In this document: positions 52,085 through 60,356 of the stretch, piece by piece
How the letters are laid out: the number at the start of each line of letters is the position of its first letter
How positions within the stretch are numbered: position 1 is the stretch's first letter
Origin: Glandiceps talaboti
Taxonomy: Eukaryota; Hemichordata; Enteropneusta; Spengelidae
Reading direction: 5' to 3'
Length of the DNA stretch: 64,000 nt
Assembly (NCBI RefSeq): GCF_964340395.1
Contig: NC_135556.1
Span: forward strand, 22,259,723-22,323,722
Made by a program: the position numbers and the translations under genes
The notes under the pieces: generated by a model
Seen by the model: the letters and a program-made list of their open reading frames with translations, nothing else
Databases searched by the model: none
Told to the model about the DNA's origin: nothing

Positions 52085-55000
52085 TACATACAATAGACAG
52101 ACAGACGTCCAATTGTATGTAACTGTACTCATGTCAAATTGTTTGTATATCTATATGTACGTATGTACGTACTTACATAAACACACTTGCTCTCACACAA
52201 ACACGTTCTCACCTCATTTACAGCTGCAGCAACTGGTAACTGTTGTGAGTATTCATCACCCATAGCTAAGGCCAATCTCATGTCTTTTTGTGCATTCTTG
52301 AGGCAGGAAGTGACAGGGTAGTCATCATCTAACATAGCTGTCAATAGTACATACAAACAAAAGTTAGAACGAGAATGAACCATTTTTATCTTCAAAATCC
52401 GAAAATAACCAGATGAATATTAAGTCAAATTTTCAATATTGTTACAAAATATTTTTGTTTTGTTTTATCCTTTAACACACAGCAGGGTATATAGAGGGCA
52501 TTGTGGGTAATCTATGCAAATGCAGGAAATTCAAACTGCTATACACAGCATTGTCACAGGGTCTTTGTAGAGGTGATGTACCTGATCTTGTCATTTCTGA
52601 ATCTATACACTTTGACTAGTCAAAATGACGTTATTGTGTGTTTTACTGTTAAATTTCAAGTTCAACTCTAACGCAATCAATAACATTGATTTTACCTATT
52701 GTTTTCAGAACACAGAATTCAGTACTTATTGGACTTGTTATATGTCATTTAGTTACAATAACGTCAGGTCAATACCCATATTTTATAGTGTCATATCAGC
52801 CCCCATACTTTGTTTCACAGATTGGGTGCACTATGGTTGAGTTTGTTTTGGGTTATTAGTCTGTGGAAAGGGTTTGGCTAGGTCGCATGGGTTGAACTGG
52901 GCCAGGAATGGGATTGGATTGGATTGGATAGGTTGGGTTGGGTTGGGTTGGGTTGGGTTGGGTTGGGTTGGGGTGGGGTGGGGTGGGTCGAGTTGAAGTG
53001 AAGTGAATTTAGGTGGTGTGGGAATGGGTTGAATTGGATTGTCTACAGTTGGATTGGATTGGGTGGGTTGAGTTAGGTAGGGTTGGGTTGGGTTTGGTTT
53101 AGTGAGTTGAATAGAGTTGGGTTGGGTTGATGACATACTTAATTTGACATAAGCCTTACCTTTTCCTTTACTTTTCACCATGGGATCTAGAATTAGACCT
53201 GTCGTCAATATATTGAGCATAACTCCACAATCCAGACCTGCTTTGTCTGCTAATGACATACTTTCTGATAACGATGCCATGACTGAACCAAATAACAGAT
53301 TCATGGCTATTTTCATTTGAATTGCTGTACCAACTTCACCTGCAAACAAAAACAGAAGTAAGCAATTAAAGTATTTATTTTTTTCATTTTTGGTATGTTA
53401 ACTCATTAAATTCTTACCACATCAGTGAGGGTTTGAAACCAATCCACTCACTGATGGCTAGGTTTAATCAAATTAATCAGATCTGGATGTAAGAAGGGTC
53501 TTGTTCAGTTTTATCCAACCAAACAATGCAGCTTTTCCTCAGATACTCCCGTTTTCTCCTCCTTTAACCCTTAGTGCTGCACCACAAATGGAGACCATAT
53601 TTAATACATGTGTCCATATTTATATTTGCATGGATAAATAAAGTAATCATATGACTTACCTAGGTGGATAAATTTCTTAGACATGGCATTGAAACACGAT
53701 TCACAGTCTTCAAATAAAGATTTGTCCCCTGCAGTTAATATGATAAGTGTTCCATCAATGGCTTGTTTCTTGCTACCCAGTACTGGTGCTTCTAAGTATC
53801 GACCACCTCGGGCTGTCACAGCCTGAAAATTGTAAGAACAGATACAAAGTGAACACCTGTTGTAAGGTTTTAACAATAGTAATATACTAGTCACTAGTCT
53901 AGTGCTGAGTGGAAATAATGTAGACAAAAGGCTGAGGACAAAGCACTCTGAATGGAAATGTTTTGAGAGAAAAAATGATGGCTTGGCACGTGGACATGTG
54001 GCTACATTTAGCACATTAGTGCAATGATCTTATCCAAAATCTACACAGATTTCACAGTAACTAATATAGAGGTGTGCACCAAATTTTGCTATGATCAGCC
54101 CAGTTGCTTTTGAGTTTTATTAGCGACTACCAATAATCAACATTCCTAACCACTAGTACTGTAATCCTTTTTTTTTATGAGCACCTGAAGTCACTGCTCC
54201 GTGAATGAAAATTTTAGCACTCACTTTGTCAAATTTGGGTGCCCTCTTGTGATGCTTACCTGTGAAATGGTCAAAACTTTGATGACCAGAAAATGGCATA
54301 TCACATCAATATCCATTGATAATGTACTTAGTATAGTATATCAACATGTCACAATAATAGTTTTAGTTTCTATCTGTTACCATGCCAACAGTCTATCTGA
54401 CAATGTATTAGTTCCTATGTTACCATGCCAACAGTCTATCTGACAATGTATTAGTTTCTATGTTACCATGCCAACAGCCTATCTGTCAATGTACTGTTAA
54501 TGATTACATGACTTTCTGCTTACCTCAGATATATCTCTACTTGTCTCAGCATCCACTGTTGATGTACAGATAAACCCTTTCCCTGGTCTGATGCCCTCAA
54601 GTACACCTGCCAGACCAAACACAACCTAGGGAATACACGACAACACAAAATAAACAGATCTGTTCATTCTGTAACTTTGACTGCAGAGAACTGTAGGATT
54701 CAATTGTTGAGATAATCAGTGAAATAATACATGGTAGTTGTAAATAAAACAAATGCTATTGACTCTCTTAGTCAATTATACAAGTCAAAATTTAGAACAG
54801 ACACAATATAGTATAGTATAAACAGATTAGTTTGCACTGAAGTTTCCTCTACAGGTGAAACAGGACAAATTTGAAGACAGTTTTTTACCTTCAGCATTAC
54901 ATTTTCATCACTAACTTTTAATATTCATTTATGAGTTGTACACTGGCTAGCTTGTTGAATTTGTATTGGCTAGAACTAGTAGATGGTACTTAGCTAACAA

Positions 55001-58000
55001 ATCTGACATTGTTTTCCTTGCAATTCTACAATACTAGCTTCACCGTTAGTAATTCAATTCATGCATAGTCTTTGTTTCCACAAGGCAAAAGTGTTCTGTT
55101 TTATTTGATCCACGCCGAAAATAAAGCTTGCCAGATACTCACATCTCTGATTGCCTCTGGGTCTGAAACACAACAGAATGTGATATCTGACATCTGGACA
55201 ACTTCTGCTGCACTCAATGCTTTGGTTGCTCCCTGTGATACCATATTGTTACTCTGAAATATAAACCAATGCAGCTATTATGTAGTAGGTACCAAAACAA
55301 AATGGGGTGCAAAAATCTCAATGGTGGACTCAGAAACAAGTCAATCGGTATAAATCAAGAAGAGCTGTGGGACAACATCAGGGACGGGGAGCAACTTATT
55401 CAACAATAATTGATGTGGTCATATCATTATCATATCATGAAAGCTATCCACAGTATAATGTCAGCTTAGCACCAACAACTTTTTACAACTGTGCTGTGTT
55501 TCTGCTGGTGAATGAAAACAAACAACGTTAATTTACAAGTATGTTTATCAGAACTGAAAAATGTTTCCATGTCAAGAAAAATGGGCCTTTTGAACTCAGC
55601 AAGTACCTGATAAAAACCTCTGTACATCCAAAGCAAGTCAGCTGACACAACAATCAACTGTTGGCAACTGATTGGCTGAGGAGGCAGTGTTGGCAATGAC
55701 CTCTATATTTAAAAATCAAAGGGGATTTACTTTACCAAGGTGTAGTTTTGAACAGCCAATCAGCGACCAGCTGACTATTCAAAATACATGTAGCTAGATA
55801 CACTGATACAGGATCATGGCTCGGTGTCCCACCTTGTGTGTTTATAGATACAGGTAGGGCAAATATATTCAAGTCACAAACTTCATTATATTTTAATTAT
55901 GTAGACATGGAAAACAACAAGAAATAGTACATGTTCCAGTACTCTTAGATTAGTTGTTGTACAAAGCTATTAGTAACACATACCTTTTCTTCTGTCCTAT
56001 TCCATACTGTCACTGTGTGTCTTGAGGTAAGAAGTGTTGCTGCCATGCCCATACCCATAGTACCCAGACCTATTACTCCAACCCTATACAAAACAGTGTA
56101 AACATAGACATTAGACTATCTCACCAGTCCTCAGGAGCATCGCTATGAGCTGTTTTGTACATACATGTACCAATATCCACTGAATATTTGTACTAGAATA
56201 TCCTTGTACTGTGGGCCTTCATCGACTACATAGGGCTAATCATTTGTTGACATGTTACTGCAACTCTGTGTTATTGCGATGCATCGCAGTAACACGTCAA
56301 CAAAATGATTAACCCTATGTAGTCGATGAGGGCCCACAGTACAATTATGCAGTAGATATCAGTACATACAAAACTGCCCATTTAGCAATGAAATGCTCTG
56401 AGGACTGTGAGAGAGGCTACATAGACATATGCAGTAACATGGTACCATCAAAATTGTAACTACAAATAAGCTATTTGCTAGGGGCCTTACTCATCAAAGT
56501 TAGCAAATATAAATAAGATACTGCCAGGGGGGTTACTGCTAATGACTACATACTAAATCAAACACATTTAATACTTGTGTTCTCCCCAGAGCCATTTCTC
56601 AGACTGGTAGCCACAATATTGTACTTATCTGAAAACATAACAACAAACTAAATTATCATGTATATTAGCTGCCATACTGTGGAAAATTCCTGTGGAGAAC
56701 ACTTGTTAGACTATAGAGGGAGCTGTTACTGAGATGGAGAATGCATCATGATGTGTGGTTTTTACTTTAATTTTTTCTGTTATATTTTGAACCTGACCAC
56801 TATAACTCCTGCTTTTTGGCAAATTTTCTGACATGCCTAATTCTCTCTGTCACACGCATGTCATATGTAACCGACTTATAAGCACAACTACGCATGCATA
56901 GTAGTTAGTTGCTATGGTTATAGACTACAAGACATGGCAAACGACACAGGGAAACACATACATGTATATTGTGCGGGGTAACTTACGGCACATTTTTCAC
57001 CTCAGCAAGCGAGAAAGCTTCCCAAATTGTTGGTCTTCTGTAAAACGAATACGAAGGCCATTGGTAAATGATTTTAGCTTCATACAACTGCTTCAGAATA
57101 TGGAATTTCCAGTTATGTGTGTTCTGTGTTTCTCATGTCATGGCCAAATTATCAGTTTGCTGTGTTCCCATATCTCTTTGTCAATTGAAATTTCACCTGT
57201 TTTGCTATAAATCAGTTTTAACACACTGTTATAATTTAGACTTTTGGAAAACAAATTTGGATGTTGAATCTGCAGTGTGTCACCACAAACACACTTCAAC
57301 AATTTGTTACATTTACCATATACAATAGATGCCAAACTTGTATTTCATTTTGGTGAGTTAAACAATGTAACATTTCTGAAGGAAGTGTGAATTTATAATT
57401 TAGCCAGCCAATGTCATGTGGTCAAAATTCACACCTATTCTCTCACTAACATACCAATAATGCAAATCATTGATAATCAGGAGAAGCCAATTTCAGTGCA
57501 AAAAGCCATGCATATGCTAAGTAGGATTGCCTAAAAAGAGGGTGCATTCTCCATCTCAATACAACCTTCCCTGGGCCACCAAAGTTCTGGCTTGTCATTA
57601 AACAATGACAATGAAGTAAAAGGATTAGTTAAATTTGTACAGATATTTGGTTATTGCTGGTTATGATTAGTTATGTTTGTACTGATACTGTGATAGTAGG
57701 TTATCGCTGGTTATGATTAGTTATGTTTGTACAGATACATGTAGTAGGTTATTGCTGGTTATGATAAGTTATGTTTGTACATATATTTGGTTATTGCTGG
57801 TTATGATTAGATATGTTTGTACAGATAGTAGGTTATTGTTGGTTATGATTAGTTATGTTTGTACAGATAGTAGGTTGTTGCTGGTTATGATTAGTTATGT
57901 TTGCACAGATAATAGGTTATTGTTGCTTATGATTAGTTATGTTTGTACAGATAGTAGGTTATTGCTGGTTATGATTAGTTATGTTTGCACAGATAATAGG

Positions 58001-60299
58001 TTATTGATGGTTATGATTAGTTATGTTTGTACAGATAGTAGGTTACTGATGGTTATGATTAGTTATGTTTGTACAGATAGTAGGTTATTGCTGGTTATGA
58101 TTAGTAATGTTTGTACAGATAGTAGGTTATTGCTGTTATGATTAGTTATGTTTGTACAGATAGTAGGTTACTGATGGTTATGATTAGTTATGTTTGTACA
58201 GATAGTAGGTTATTGATGGTTATTGCTGGTTATGATTAGTAATGTTTGTACAGATAGTAGGTTACTGATGGTTATGATTAGTTATGTTTGTACAGATAGT
58301 AGGTTATTGCTGGTTATGATTAGTAATGTTTGTACAGATAGTAGGTTATTGCTGTTATGATTAGTAATACATTAACACTAACTGTAGCCTGGACTCTAGT
58401 AGCCTAGCATCATGTTGTGTGGGATTTTGCCTATCATTTCTCTCACTATGCCTTGCATTTCTCTAACTTTTTTACTTTAATGAAAACCCTAATAAGAATT
58501 TGTATCGGATTTCTGGCTGAAGTTTTAATTTTACCTGTTGTATGATGTAAACATGATTACCATATTCAATGATCACATCATCTCTGCATGAAATGGTAAT
58601 CTAATTTTAGGTGTGGATATACAGTTACGGAAATGCTATGTGTAGAAGAGAGATGATAATCAAAATCTCCACATGACTTGATTTTAGGCTACACTAACTA
58701 AATATATACTACTGTCTTTAGTTCAAAGGCATTATCAATTGATAACATTACTACACATGGTGTATCACAATGTTCTCCCTAGAACTTAGTCTAGCTGCTA
58801 GACCCCTTCTAGTATTCTGCTTACTCTAACAGCAGTCAAAGGTCACCACTGAGGGTACTAGCTGTGCCCAGACAGAGGTACTCATTACCTTTGTTTGAGC
58901 TTTATTTAGCAATGCCCAAAGTGCAGAACCAAGGTCATACTACAATACTACCTAGAACTAACGCCACAAGTGGACTAGCAGATAGCTGAGAGTCAAGTTG
59001 TGTGTGGATTATGACTATCACCTCTTCCCATCAGTGACTATGTTATCAGTTGGAGACCAAGAAAGAAGAATCGTTGATCTGGCGGATATTTTTATACAAT
59101 TTACTTAAAAAATGATGTGATTGGAACATTTTAAAGACAGCTGGGCATCCTTGTTACATTGTTCTGGGAGAACTCTGTGGCATATGTGAACTCTATGTAT
59201 ACTGTCTCAATATACACCTGTCAGCAACTTCAGTCACAGTTTTTATTTTCAGTCTTTCAAACATAACACTGACAGCATCAGACTAACCAGCCCAAGCAGT
59301 ACATTACAAATATCCATGCAAACACAAACAGCCTTTGGATTTTTAAACTTGCTGCAACATTGATAAGGTAAAACCTATCTCATTAAGTTATGAATACATA
59401 CTTAGCATATTAAAACGAAAATTGTTAATAAAATCATAGAACAGGAATCTTCCATTTTACAAATCAATTTGATACATGCAAACATAGCAGGTTCTGAGGT
59501 TGGCTGAAGAGAAGATGCCTTGGGTTGGGTTGGGTGGAGATAGATGGGGTATTGGTTTGGAGTGGGGATTGATGTGGCACTGAGTTCTATACAATCATTA
59601 CATGTAGAAGGTTAAAGCTATTGCCTTGACTTACTATGACACTGTTACAATTCAAAAGTAGTATTTTCACTCTGTGTTACAGAATAAACGAGCAAATGAA
59701 ATTAGTTGTTTGTTATTCTGTAAATCAATATACACTGTTACCTTCCTATTGTTGGACTGATTCTATCTTTAGTTGTCGCTTCTGACATTGTCTCTGTTTG
59801 TGTGGTTTCCTGAGATGTGATGTGGTTTACTTGAGTTCTGGGTTTCTTATTGGCTGGAGCTGTGCTGCTGCTGTCACTACTTCTACGTGGAGGTACTGCT
59901 GCTGCCTGTCAAGACATATTTGACAATATTATTACCTATGTACCAGTGATTATTTGTATTCATACAAGAAATATATGCACTGCAGTGCAATACCTAAAAT
60001 ATTATTGTATGCCTTCATGCAGGTGAGAACACAAACTTTCCATGTATTCAAAATCATGTTGGCACATTTTATTTAAATGAAATCAGCTGTGTGTAACAAG
60101 CATGTACACTAATAAAAGAACCCAATAACGAGTGAGTGCCAGTGTGGGTACCAAGGTTATGTGTATTCATAGTTGCGTTGTTGTCTGTTGCACTTGATAT
60201 ATAACTAATGAGTACTTGTGTAATGAAGGATTGAATGGGACACAAATAAGGAATAAACTTGATATATATGGATATACATGAGAAATAAACTTGAAATGG

Positions 60300-60356
<57 letters not shown>

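Larger units (their letters stand above)
56084..59741. other. GLYR1: GLYR1 intron with palindrome, minisatellite and two TIR elements
   Basis: A 3.66 kb intron between the linker exon and the Rossmann exon. It contains a ~310 bp palindromic element, two small elements with CAGTGTTCTCCCC-type ends and a ~0.73 kb minisatellite. 56711-57630 and 59180-59740 show nothing else recognisable. Confidence 0.7.

Noticed and set aside
52831-53159. Pro/Asn/Thr-rich extension of a GLYR1 exon
   Set aside because: It is read-through of the GGTTG repeat past a good donor at 53160, and the next conserved exon joins exactly in phase at that donor.
57713-58141. Repeat protein gene (Tyr-Val-Cys-Thr units)
   Set aside because: The frame exists only because the ~42 bp unit is a multiple of three; it is inside a GLYR1 intron on the other strand and the array breaks frame later.
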